Of a stretch of DNA of 64,000 bases, positions 1 through 8,005 are shown in pieces. The DNA lies in the NCBI GenBank assembly GCA_910576975.1, contig CAJTJY010000005.1, positions 25,269-89,268 of the forward strand, written 5' to 3'. The notes beneath the pieces are model-generated. The model had not been told where the DNA came from and ran no database searches. It worked only from the letters and a program-made list of their open reading frames with translations. Both the position numbers and the translations under genes were made by a program. The DNA is from an uncultured Lachnospiraceae bacterium. Lineage in GTDB: Bacteria > Bacillota > Clostridia > Lachnospirales > Lachnospiraceae. The first letter of the stretch is position 1. Every line of letters begins with the position of its first letter.

Positions 1-702
1 AGAACCAGGCGCATTGTCTGCAAAATCCGTCTGCTGATGCGTGCCCGCGTTAAAAATACGCTGATCCCTGATCTTTTGACCCTTTGGCTCTGGAACATGC
101 GTATGCCCCAGCAGCCATAAATCCATGTCACAACGATTTAGCTGCTCTTTTGTCATATAATAATATTTTTTTTCCTGATCATAAGAAAGTCCTTCTAGGG
201 CGCCATGGGCAATGCCGATATTCCATTTAGCAGAATCCCTTCCCTGACATCTTTTGAGCCAAGACAGAGCGTTATCCTTGGAGTAACGGTCTTTACAGAT
301 ACAGGGATAAAAAACTGCTTTTCCGCTTTCTTTCACATAGGGCTGCTGCTCTGTAAGCAGAACGGTATTTTCTCTGGCATGACTTCGGAACGTATTCCAC
401 AGATGGTCCTCATCTCCCTCATAATAGTCATGATTACCAGGAATTACTAGAACCGGACATGCACATTCGCCAAGTATGCCGCAGACCATCTCCTGCAATT
501 TCACAGAAATAGCCTTCTTGTCATACAAATCTCCCGCCACTACAAAGTAATCACAGTTTCTTTCATTCGCCAGGCGGACCGCGTATACTAGCGCATCCAG
601 CCTCGCCTGCCGGTATCGTTTTGCAATTTGGGGATTTTCCTGCTCCTGCTTGCTATATTCACGCCCAATATGAAGATCGCCCGTATGCAGTATTTTCAGC
701 AT
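1..702 (-). CDS. SbcD/Mre11-like metallophosphoesterase (3' end outside window)
   Basis: The gene is read on the minus strand from an ATG at 702 and is still open at the window edge, so about 234 N-terminal residues are visible. The start MLKILHTGDLHIGRE follows a GAGGA ribosome site. Four calcineurin-like phosphoesterase motifs appear in order: GDLHIG, VAGDLYDKK, PGNHDYYEG and LLGHTHVPEP. This is the two-metal catalytic set of the SbcD/Mre11 nuclease group (family knowledge). The usual partner is an SbcC/Rad50-like ATPase that would lie beyond the left edge; this is inference. The gene starts 21 bp after the EAL gene ends, so the two are probably co-transcribed. An ordinary YfcE-type phosphodiesterase is the main alternative. 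Confidence 0.85.
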   Translation of the reverse strand, partial: MLKILHTGDLHIGREYSKQEQENPQIAKRYRQARLDALVYAVRLANERNCDYFVVAGDLYDKKAISVKLQEMVCGILGECACPVLVIPGNHDYYEGDEDHLWNTFRSHARENTVLLTEQQPYVKESGKAVFYPCICKDRYSKDNALSWLKRCQGRDSAKWNIGIAHGALEGLSYDQEKKYYYMTKEQLNRCDMDLWLLGHTHVPEPKGQKIRDQRIFNAGTHQQTDFADNAPGS

Positions 703-723
703 CACTCATTCCTCACGCTTTCC

Positions 724-3648
724 TTAAGACAAATTATGATCCAGCTTTTTTTCAAACTCCGCCTCTGGCACAGGCCTGGCATAGCGATAACCCTGTGCAA
801 CATAAGCGCCGATTTCCTGCATCAGTTCCACATCCTTGTCGGTCTCCACTCCTTCGCACACAATCTGAGCATCTAGTTCCTGCGCCAAATTAACGATGCT
901 TTTCATAATTTTAATCTGGCGCCCTCTGTCCTTTTGGTTTAAAAGAAAAGAACGGTCCAGCTTGATAACAGAAGCCGGAATCTGCTCAAAAATGCCCAAA
1001 GAAGAATATCCAGAGCCAAAATCATCAATGGAGAGACGGACCCCGCGGTCACGCAGCATGTCAAGCGTGCCCTTGACCAACTGCTGTTGTAATTCTTCCA
1101 CTACAATCGTCTCCGTAATCTCAACTTCGATCAATTCCTTGGGAATCTGATACTTCTGAAGAACCGCTTCAAACTTCTCTGGAAAATCTGGTTTGATGAA
1201 ATGCATTCTCGAAAAATTGCACGAGACGGTGACTACCCTCTTTCCTGCATCCATTCTCCGCCGCAGCATTCGGCAGGCGCAGTCCAATACGAAGAAATCA
1301 ATCTCCGTCACCCTGCCAGTCTGTTCGTAGTAGGGCACAAAAAATCCTGGAGACCTCACAGCTTTGTCAGCCGAAGGATCTAGGAATCTCACCAAGGCCT
1401 CCGCTCCAATGACCTGCTCGCTGCGGATATCTACTTTGGCCTGGTAGTAAGTCACAAAATCCTGATCTATATCTGCCGATTCCAAAAGCTTTTCTCGCTC
1501 GTGGCGCTGTTTTAACATATTCTTTAAACTCTCATCATAAAATATTACATCGCTGAGACGGCTTTCTTTTACAAACTCCAGCGCCTGCGTCGCATAGTTC
1601 ACTGCCAGCCTCAAATCATCGCTATCCTGCGGGACCAGATAAACCCCCATTTGAATCGTCATATGATTATCCGTCTCCAGATAAATATGTTCCTCAATCG
1701 TGCTCTCTATCTCCCGAAGCCTCTGAAAAAACTCCTCCGGCTCCTGATAGGCGAGCAAAAGCACAAAACGGTCGCCCTGGCTTCTGGCACATATTTCCGT
1801 ATTTTTATCCAAATTCTCTTTTAGGTGCCTGGCAGACGCCCCCAACAATTTCTGTCCGGCATTCCATCCATAAATGATATTATAGCGCCGGAATTGCGAG
1901 ATATTCAAACATGCTACTGCATACCGCTTCTCTTTGCGTTCTGGCAAAAGCTTCATCATCCCATGATAAATCAGGTAATTCAGATTCCAAATATCCATTT
2001 CAGTGTCTTTATACATCAGCTTTTGAATCTTTTTGCTATCCTTGATCATATGGAAAGCTGCTAGCAGGACGACTACCACCACGACCACGAGCAACAAGAT
2101 AATTTCAAGGCTGTGATTCCGTAAAAAACGGTCAAAGCTCATCACCGCATAGACATTGCTCTCCAGAATATATTCGCTGACTCTTCTGGCATCAATTTTT
2201 TCTATAATTTTACTTAATATTCCGCCAAGACAAACGTTGTCGCTGCGCACCGCAATTGAAATATAATGTTCGCCGCTTAATACGCCTTTGACCTCCATAT
2301 CGCTGTATGAAAGTTCTGTTCCCATCAAATATTCTGACAAATAACCATCGCACAATACTGCGTCTGCCTTTCCTTTTGAGACAGCATCCAGACATTCCTG
2401 CTGCGTCTCATAAATAATCAGCGATACCCGTTCTAAATCAAAGTCCCTGTCCGCCTCCTCCTCTAAATAAGCTACGGTTGCCAGCGTTTCCACCTTGCTT
2501 AAGTTTCCTTCTTCTTTCATCGCCACAATCAAAGGAATTTCTGCATACTCCCGAATCATGGTAAATCCCTGCTGGTTTAATTGTTCCTTGGTATCCGTGC
2601 AATAAGAGAGCACGTCCACAGTTCCCTCTTTCAAAGCGTCGCTTGCGTCCTTGGAATTGTCAAATTTTTGATACTCAAGGCATAGCCCTGTGGATTTCAA
2701 TCCATTGTCTAGCAGCTCTCTTGTAAGCCCTTTGCACGCCCCATTCTCCTCATAGCAAAATGGATAGTGACCGTCAAGATAACCCACTACAATCTTTTTC
2801 ACATCTGCAATATAAGATTTTTCCTCTGTCGTGAAAACCACGGTCTTGTCCAGCTTGCTCTGATAAAATTGATTCATCAACTTTGTTTCCAGCTCAGGCT
2901 GGCTGATTTTCAAATCTGCAATTGCCTGATTGAGCTCCCTGGTTACATCGTCGTTGCCTTGATATGTAATATAGTAAAACGGCATCGGGGCAAAGCGCCC
3001 AATCAGGCGCTGCCCCTCCCTAATCTCTGTAAACGTATGAATATACGCGTCAATTTTCCCGCTCTCTAACGCTTCTTGAAGATCTGCCGTGGTATCATAA
3101 ATGACAATATCTGGATCACTGACCCCATGATCTCTAAGATACTGCAGAAATTCGTTTTTACGCACATAAGTCTTCACCATTCCAAACGTAGCGTCTTTCA
3201 TGGCTTCAAAATCCTCATAAGCCAAATCACTGTCACTCTTAGAGGCGATCACCCCAAACGTATACCCGCTGGGAAGCGATGCATACTGATATACCTTTGA
3301 ACGCTCCTCAGAAAACTGTGCAGACCCCACCAGATCCACCTTTTTTTCCGCCAAAAGCGCCAATGCCGCATCCCAGCTGTCGCATTCGACATATTCTATC
3401 TTCCAGTTCGCAAACTCGCATAATGCTTTCAGATACTGCACATCCATGCCGTCATAGCTTTGCGCTCCTGTCTTAACATGGTAGCCATCCATGGGGAAGA
3501 ACGCAACCTTCACTGTCCGCTTATCCGCTGCTTGCGCCAGCGTCGAGAGGCAGGACCATGCCGCACAGAGCATCACAAGGCTTAAGAGAGCAGCCAAGAA
3601 CTTTTTTCCTTTGTGTATAGATTGACTTTTGATATCACCACGCCCCAT
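724..3648 (-). CDS. Membrane c-di-GMP phosphodiesterase: two SBP_bac_3 sensors, degenerate GGDEF, EAL
   Basis: The 974-residue protein starts with a signal sequence (cleavage likely after AQA, about residue 41). Two tandem extracytoplasmic solute-binding (SBP_bac_3-like) domains follow at about 45-270 and 285-505. One membrane helix of Leu/Val repeats lies near 515-537. A diguanylate-cyclase fold at about 545-710 has SQGDRF where GGDEF is expected, so cyclase activity is unlikely. The EAL domain at about 725-970 keeps the key motifs AEALVRF, EITET, DDFGSGYSSL, KLDRSF and CEGVET, so it should hydrolyse c-di-GMP. The inferred role is to sense an extracellular amino acid-like ligand and lower c-di-GMP. 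It starts 39 bp after dapB with no terminator visible between, so it may lie in the lysine-riboswitch operon. Confidence 0.9.
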   Translation of the reverse strand: MGRGDIKSQSIHKGKKFLAALLSLVMLCAAWSCLSTLAQAADKRTVKVAFFPMDGYHVKTGAQSYDGMDVQYLKALCEFANWKIEYVECDSWDAALALLAEKKVDLVGSAQFSEERSKVYQYASLPSGYTFGVIASKSDSDLAYEDFEAMKDATFGMVKTYVRKNEFLQYLRDHGVSDPDIVIYDTTADLQEALESGKIDAYIHTFTEIREGQRLIGRFAPMPFYYITYQGNDDVTRELNQAIADLKISQPELETKLMNQFYQSKLDKTVVFTTEEKSYIADVKKIVVGYLDGHYPFCYEENGACKGLTRELLDNGLKSTGLCLEYQKFDNSKDASDALKEGTVDVLSYCTDTKEQLNQQGFTMIREYAEIPLIVAMKEEGNLSKVETLATVAYLEEEADRDFDLERVSLIIYETQQECLDAVSKGKADAVLCDGYLSEYLMGTELSYSDMEVKGVLSGEHYISIAVRSDNVCLGGILSKIIEKIDARRVSEYILESNVYAVMSFDRFLRNHSLEIILLLVVVVVVVLLAAFHMIKDSKKIQKLMYKDTEMDIWNLNYLIYHGMMKLLPERKEKRYAVACLNISQFRRYNIIYGWNAGQKLLGASARHLKENLDKNTEICARSQGDRFVLLLAYQEPEEFFQRLREIESTIEEHIYLETDNHMTIQMGVYLVPQDSDDLRLAVNYATQALEFVKESRLSDVIFYDESLKNMLKQRHEREKLLESADIDQDFVTYYQAKVDIRSEQVIGAEALVRFLDPSADKAVRSPGFFVPYYEQTGRVTEIDFFVLDCACRMLRRRMDAGKRVVTVSCNFSRMHFIKPDFPEKFEAVLQKYQIPKELIEVEITETIVVEELQQQLVKGTLDMLRDRGVRLSIDDFGSGYSSLGIFEQIPASVIKLDRSFLLNQKDRGRQIKIMKSIVNLAQELDAQIVCEGVETDKDVELMQEIGAYVAQGYRYARPVPEAEFEKKLDHNLS

Positions 3649-3687
3649 TCCATTTTCAAACCCTGATATCGTTGTTTTTTGAAGCGG

Positions 3688-4449
3688 CTATCTTTCTGCT
3701 ATGACATCTTGCATCTCATATCTTCCAGCAGATCTTCCAGCAAGATATTTTGCTGCTTCCACTGCCCCTTTGGCAAATACAGCTTTAGAATATGCGGTAT
3801 GTTTAAACTCTATCACCTCGTCTGTTCCTGCAAAAATCACTTCATGCTCTCCCACGATGCTGCCGCCGCGCACCGCCTGAATTCCAATCTCATATTGTTC
3901 ACGCTTTTTTCTGTCTGGGGTCCTATCGTACTTATAAGAGTATGCATTCTCCAATGCCTCATTGATAGAGTCAGCAAGGGCAAGGGCTGTTCCGCTAGGT
4001 GCGTCCACTTTCTGGTTATGGTGCTTTTCTACAATCTCCATGTCAAATCCTGCCGGAGCTAATATTTTAGCGGCTTTTTGAAGCAATTCCATCAACATAT
4101 TGATTCCCAGAGACATATTGGCAGACTTTAATATCGCAGTCTTTCTGCTGGCTTCCTCCACTCTGGCAAGCTGTTCTTGGCTCAGGCCCGTGGTACACAA
4201 CACCACTGGAAGTTCATGAGCAACACAGTAATCCAGCAACCCGTCTACTGCCGATGCTGACGCAAAATCTACCACTACGTCCGCTTCCACATCACACTCT
4301 GTGATATTCGAAAATACGGGATAATCGTTCTCAATGCCCTGATAAGGATCCACTCCCGCTATAATCTCGATTGCATCATCTTCTTTACAAATGGCGCTAA
4401 TCACTCTGCCCATTTTCCCATTACAGCCATGCATAATCATCTTTATCAT
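3688..4449 (-). CDS. dapB: 4-hydroxy-tetrahydrodipicolinate reductase
   Basis: DapB reduces the DapA product with NAD(P)H in the diaminopimelate/lysine pathway, which also supplies dipicolinate precursors for spores. The 253-residue product is normal for the family. It shows the nucleotide-binding loop GCNGKMG at the N terminus and the signature EKHHNQKVDAPSGTA, which carries the catalytic His/Lys region. The ATG at 4449 was chosen because AGGAGG sits just upstream. An in-frame extension to 4521 exists but would overlap the end of dapA and lacks a ribosome site. The gap to dapA is 22 bp, so both belong to one operon under the lysine riboswitch. Confidence 0.97.
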   Translation of the reverse strand: MIKMIMHGCNGKMGRVISAICKEDDAIEIIAGVDPYQGIENDYPVFSNITECDVEADVVVDFASASAVDGLLDYCVAHELPVVLCTTGLSQEQLARVEEASRKTAILKSANMSLGINMLMELLQKAAKILAPAGFDMEIVEKHHNQKVDAPSGTALALADSINEALENAYSYKYDRTPDRKKREQYEIGIQAVRGGSIVGEHEVIFAGTDEVIEFKHTAYSKAVFAKGAVEAAKYLAGRSAGRYEMQDVIAER

Positions 4450-4471
4450 TTCCGCTTCCTCCTCTGGCGTA

Positions 4472-5371
4472 TTAAACCGGCATTGGCACAGAAATGCCAA
4501 AATCCTGCATAGCCTTGGCAAGCCTCTTTAAATTCTCAGGTTCCATTTCGCTAAGCGGAGCCCTGAGGGGACCTGTCTTCCATCCCATTAAGTTCATAGC
4601 TGCTTTTACCGGAATAGGGTTCACCTCGCAAAACAGCGCATCCACCATCGGTATTGCTTTCCACTGCATCGCAAGCGCTTCCTTTTGCTTGCCGTTAAGA
4701 TAATTCATCACCATGTCGTGCATGAATTTGGGCGCCACGTTAGAAAGTACGGAAATCACGCCGATTCCGCCACAGGCAAGCAGCGGTATCACCTGTCCGT
4801 CCTCGCCGGAATACAATTCAAAATCACCCTGGGTCTGCTCCATCAGCCTCAATGTATAGGAAATATCTCCCACCGCGTCTTTCATTCCCACAATATGTTC
4901 CACATCTCTTGCCAAAACTGCCGCCGTATCCGCTGCAATTTTACAGCCGGTCCTGCCTGGGACATTGTATAGGATGATCGGAATGTCCACGCACTTAGCA
5001 ATCTGTGTATAATGGCTAATCAATCCTTTCTGCGTCGCCTTATTGTAATAGGGCGTCACAATCAAAAGCCCGTCTACGCCTGCCTCCTGTGCCCGCCGGG
5101 ACAAGTCGATTGCAGTCCTGGTACAGTTAGAGCCTGTTCCGGCAATTACCGGAATCCGTTTATTGACAATAGATACGGCAGCACGGATCACTTCCAAATG
5201 CTCATCTTCTGTAAGCGTAGACGCTTCCCCTGTAGTACCTGTGATAATAATGCTGTCTGTCTCATTCTTAATCTGATCTTCCAAAAGCTCTGCTAACTTA
5301 TCAAAATCCACTTGCAGATTTTCTTTCATCGGCGTCACCAGCGCAACGCCTGCTCCCTTGAAAAGCGCCAT
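4472..5371 (-). CDS. dapA: 4-hydroxy-tetrahydrodipicolinate synthase
   Basis: DapA condenses pyruvate with aspartate semialdehyde, the first committed step to diaminopimelate and lysine. The 299-residue protein has the family motifs GTTGEAS near residue 45, the active-site Tyr135 in YNVPGRTG, and the Schiff-base Lys164 in GMKDAVGD. A clear AGGAGG-type ribosome site precedes the ATG. It is the first gene after a lysine riboswitch with its own terminator, so it should be switched off when lysine is plentiful. Confidence 0.98.
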   Translation of the reverse strand: MALFKGAGVALVTPMKENLQVDFDKLAELLEDQIKNETDSIIITGTTGEASTLTEDEHLEVIRAAVSIVNKRIPVIAGTGSNCTRTAIDLSRRAQEAGVDGLLIVTPYYNKATQKGLISHYTQIAKCVDIPIILYNVPGRTGCKIAADTAAVLARDVEHIVGMKDAVGDISYTLRLMEQTQGDFELYSGEDGQVIPLLACGGIGVISVLSNVAPKFMHDMVMNYLNGKQKEALAMQWKAIPMVDALFCEVNPIPVKAAMNLMGWKTGPLRAPLSEMEPENLKRLAKAMQDFGISVPMPV

Positions 5372-5415
5372 ATTATTTCCTCCTTAAACATAACTAATTT
5401 CTTATAATCCTGCCC

Positions 5416-5457
5416 AGAGGGCTTGTTATCCTGTTAGGATTAAGCATTTTGCCCTCT
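5416..5457 (-). other. Leader RNA hairpin between riboswitch terminator and dapA
   Basis: The arms AGAGGGC and GCCCTCT pair across 5416-5457 and enclose a second small hairpin (ATCC/GGAT, 5429-5441). No U-run follows on the minus strand, so it is not a typical terminator. It may stabilise or modulate the dapA mRNA; this is inference. Confidence 0.5.
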
Positions 5458-5503
5458 AAACCCTATTTGGATATTTTGTTGAAATTATCTATAAGACAAC
5501 AAG

Positions 5504-5525
5504 AAGCCGACTACTGAGCCGGCTT
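5504..5525 (-). terminator. Lysine-riboswitch transcription terminator
   Basis: AAGCCG and CGGCTT form a compact hairpin (minus strand) followed by a U-rich stretch. It lies just downstream of the lysine aptamer and before dapA, which is the expected place for the ligand-controlled terminator. Confidence 0.8.
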
Positions 5526-5569
5526 AATTCCTGAGAACATGCAGAAAGCTTTCTGCACAACAAATCTTT

Positions 5570-5745
5570 GATAGCGCCCCATCCATATCAGATGACAGTC
5601 ATAGGATTATTCACCCTATGCCCAAGAATCTCTGTGCAGGAAATCAATTCTTTCGGCGTTCCTCCCTTTCACTTACCATCCTCTGTGCCTGCCACATCCG
5701 ATAAGCTACTTATGATTCACGCAACCTCTATCCCTTTACTATTCA
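5570..5745 (-). promoter_or_regulatory. Lysine riboswitch (L box)
   Basis: On the minus strand the conserved L-box blocks appear in order: AGAGGTTGCG, a loop containing AAGTAG, GTGAAAGGGAGGAACGCCG, GACTGTCA and GGGGCGCTATC. The GATAG and CTATC ends pair as helix P1. The order and spacing match the lysine aptamer. A terminator hairpin follows 45 bp later. Lysine binding should favour termination and lower dapA-dapB expression (family knowledge). Confidence 0.95.
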
Positions 5746-5754
5746 ACTACGTTC

Positions 5755-5783
5755 AATATAGCATTTTCTATCTGCAAAGTCAA
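5755..5783 (-). promoter_or_regulatory. Sigma-A promoter of the lysine-riboswitch operon
   Basis: On the minus strand TTGACT is separated by exactly 17 bp from TATATT. Transcription would start near 5748, directly at the 5' edge of the aptamer. Confidence 0.8.
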
Positions 5784-5853
5784 GGGTGAAGAAATGGTTC
5801 TTTCCATATCTTCCGCCATTCCAGCTTGATAGCCTGACAAGGCAAGCATTTGA

Positions 5854-6336
5854 TCAGCTCTCATGAATCTCGTAAATATTTCCAACATATTTACGCAGCA
5901 TGTCGCTCATCACTCTCCCAGTAAATATGATCCTGGTATCCTCAGATTTGGCGTTCATCAGTGCGTCCAGATCCTGCTGGGATATCATATGATTGTCCAA
6001 AAGTCCCAGAAATTCATCCAAAATCAACAGGTTGCACTCTCCTGTCACCAATACCTTCCTGGCAAAATTAAAGCCATTGCGGATATTCATTTTCTCTTCC
6101 TGCTGCTCCTCCCCAGACAGCTCTGAAAAATTCTTCTCTGATCTTGCAAAACTAAACATACGCATCTCTGGTTCTAATCTGCGCAAAAACTCCAATTCCT
6201 CTTCCCTCTTCCCTTTCAGGAATTGAATCATGATAACGCTGTCTCCCTGACTTGCCGATCGCACTGCATATCCAAGCGCTGCTGTCGTCTTACCTTTTCC
6301 GTCTCCGCAATAAACAGTAACCTTTTCCTCACACAT
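5854..6336 (-). CDS. cobO: CobO/BtuR-type corrinoid adenosyltransferase
   Basis: The 160-residue P-loop protein transfers the adenosyl group of ATP to cob(I)alamin or a cobyrinate precursor, giving coenzyme B12 forms. The N-terminal motif YCGDGKGKTTAALG is the unusual phosphate loop of this family. A Walker-B-like LLILDEFLG occurs near residue 105. An AGAAAGG ribosome site precedes the ATG. The length is slightly short for CobO (about 175-200 residues), but no domain appears to be missing. No other cobalamin genes are nearby. Confidence 0.88.
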   Translation of the reverse strand: MCEEKVTVYCGDGKGKTTAALGYAVRSASQGDSVIMIQFLKGKREEELEFLRRLEPEMRMFSFARSEKNFSELSGEEQQEEKMNIRNGFNFARKVLVTGECNLLILDEFLGLLDNHMISQQDLDALMNAKSEDTRIIFTGRVMSDMLRKYVGNIYEIHES

Positions 6337-6464
6337 GCCGTTTTCCTTTCTCTTTTAAAGCCCATTTTAAGATACCACAAACCCTTGGAAAATGCAAATC
6401 TTAGTCAAAATTCTGCTGTCAATCATGGTTTCTAGAGCGTGTTTGATCTGGTGTTTTGGGACCT

Positions 6465-7091
6465 TTACTCCAGATATTCGACTTTGCTTACTGATACCTC
6501 ATAAGCAACCCTGTGTTCTACTTCCGTCTCAGAAAGTTTTTTTACATACTCCCTGCTTTGAATTCTTCCATATACTTGGACATGACCGCCAATTTCAAAC
6601 CCTGAAGCATATCTTGCATTTCTGCCCCAGCAGATACATGGTATGTAATCTGATTTCCCATAAGAGCGGTTCACTGCAATCAAAAGATCTGCAATTTCCC
6701 GTCCCAGCGGCGTCTTCCTGTAAATAGGCTCTTTGCAGATATAGCCGTCTAGGAAAATCTGATTGCTTTTCTCACCTTCGGGAATTTCATCCACAAATTC
6801 AAGCTCGCGCACAAAAACAGACAGAACCAGGCGGTTTTTCTTCTCCTCATGCCGGTTATAAGAACGAAACTGACCGTCCACCCGGATATACTGTCCGATA
6901 TAACTGCACTGGGTATCAATGAGCCGTTCTGAAATCATCATAGGAATGATATCTGCAAAATTACTGAGCCGATTCACAGATACCTCTACCATATAAAACC
7001 CTTCTCCAAATACTTCGTGGCTGTATTGGAAATCAGAAACAATTTCCCCCGTAATGGTTACCTGGTTGTTTTCAAATATTTTATCTGCCAT
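6465..7091 (-). CDS. SSB-like protein with two OB folds
   Basis: The 208-residue protein has two similar halves that look like OB folds. The first starts with NQVTITGEIVSDFQYSHEVF and continues to a strand ending ELEFVDE. The second starts NQIFLDGYICKEPIYRKTPLG and includes the SSB-like run IPCICWGRNARYASGFEIGG. There is no acidic SSB C-terminal tail. It resembles the single-stranded DNA-binding family found beside the canonical Ssb in clostridia, so it is probably an accessory or specialised form. A role in replication is inferred only from the fold. Confidence 0.75.
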   Translation of the reverse strand: MADKIFENNQVTITGEIVSDFQYSHEVFGEGFYMVEVSVNRLSNFADIIPMMISERLIDTQCSYIGQYIRVDGQFRSYNRHEEKKNRLVLSVFVRELEFVDEIPEGEKSNQIFLDGYICKEPIYRKTPLGREIADLLIAVNRSYGKSDYIPCICWGRNARYASGFEIGGHVQVYGRIQSREYVKKLSETEVEHRVAYEVSVSKVEYLE

Positions 7092-7205
7092 GAGTGTTAG
7101 TTCCCCTTTCGTATATCGATGGCATATCGATGAAGTGAAATTTTTCTAAAAGAATATCATTGCCCCTCTGAAAATATACGCAATTCCTGTCGATAGTATT
7201 CTGGC

Positions 7206-7234
7206 TTTACGAAATCACAAATTCACGGTATAAT
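7206..7234 (+). promoter_or_regulatory. Sigma-A promoter for the cyclophilin gene
   Basis: TTTACG and TATAAT are separated by 17 bp. The start would be near 7241, leaving a leader of about 170 nt before the ATG at 7410. Confidence 0.75.
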
Positions 7235-7253
7235 GTCCAAGAAAAGCTGTATG

Positions 7254-7364
7254 CAGCGCCAGAATTAACAGCGGAAAAGCCGCTTTCAAAAGACACGGCA
7301 GACCTCGATTCCTGGTCTTTCAAAGTCCAGGATAAGACGGCTTTTAGATTCTGGTTCTACGCTG
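7254..7364 (+). ncRNA. Structured 5' leader RNA (unclassified) upstream of the cyclophilin
   Basis: CAGCG at 7254-7258 pairs with CGCTG at 7360-7364, and CCAGAAT at 7259-7265 pairs with ATTCTGG at 7348-7354, with a 5-nt bulge on one side. Inside lie two hairpins: AGCGG/CCGCT (7270-7284) and CCTGG/CCAGG (7311-7331). This is a closed multi-branch RNA starting about 13 nt after the predicted transcription start. I do not recognise it as a known riboswitch class. Confidence 0.55.
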
Positions 7365-7409
7365 TGCCACATATGCATGCTTTGACAAAAAAAGAAAGAG
7401 GTAATGAAA

Positions 7410-7931
7410 ATGGCGCAAAACCCAATTGTAACATTTGAGATGGAAAACGGGGGAATTATGAAAGCGGAACTATACCCCGAACTTGCACCCAACACGGTAA
7501 ATAACTTTATCAGCCTTATCCAAAAAGGATACTATGATGGTCTCTGCTTTCACCGCGTAATCAAAGGATTCATGATTCAAGGAGGATGTCCTGACGGCAC
7601 TGGAACGGGAGGGCCCGGCTACTGCATACGGGGCGAATTCTCTCAAAATGGATTTGAAAACAGTTTGAAGCACAGCGCTGGCGTTCTCTCTATGGCGCGC
7701 ACCATGGTTCCAGATTCCGCTGGTTCCCAATTCTTCATCATGCATCAGGATTCCCAGCATTTAGACGGAGCTTACGCCGCTTTTGGAAAGATTACCGAAG
7801 GCATGGAGCAAGTAAATAAAATCGCTGAAACCGCTACAGACTTTTCTGACCGCCCTATGGAGCCTCAGATAATGAAAGCCGTCACCGTAGAAACCTTTGG
7901 CAAGTCATATCCTGAACCGGAAACCTGCTAA
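7410..7931 (+). CDS. Cyclophilin-type peptidyl-prolyl cis-trans isomerase
   Basis: The protein of about 173 residues catalyses proline isomerisation in folding proteins. It shows the cyclophilin core FHRVIKGFMIQGG with the catalytic Arg, then SMARTMVPDSAGSQFFI and LDGAYAAFGKITEGM. There is no signal peptide, so it is cytoplasmic. Two ATGs are available six bases apart. The second (7410) was chosen because AGAGG then has normal spacing. It is transcribed alone from the promoter at 7206 after a structured leader and ends at a strong hairpin. Confidence 0.95.
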   Translation: MAQNPIVTFEMENGGIMKAELYPELAPNTVNNFISLIQKGYYDGLCFHRVIKGFMIQGGCPDGTGTGGPGYCIRGEFSQNGFENSLKHSAGVLSMARTMVPDSAGSQFFIMHQDSQHLDGAYAAFGKITEGMEQVNKIAETATDFSDRPMEPQIMKAVTVETFGKSYPEPETC

Positions 7932-7967
7932 CTAAAATCTTTCAAACCAGGCTTCAGCCATGGTTCC

Positions 7968-7989
7968 TGCCCCGGTTTCCGCCGGGGCA
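7968..7989. terminator. Hairpin terminator between convergent genes
   Basis: TGCCCCGG and CCGGGGCA form a perfect 8-bp stem with a 6-nt loop. It lies between the ends of the cyclophilin gene (plus) and the ParA-like gene (minus), so it can serve both. Confidence 0.8.
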
Positions 7990-8005
7990 GACATTCTGGC
8001 TCTCT

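Noticed and set aside
5568..5789. Plus-strand frame across the lysine riboswitch
   Set aside because: The sequence is fully explained by the L-box RNA on the other strand.
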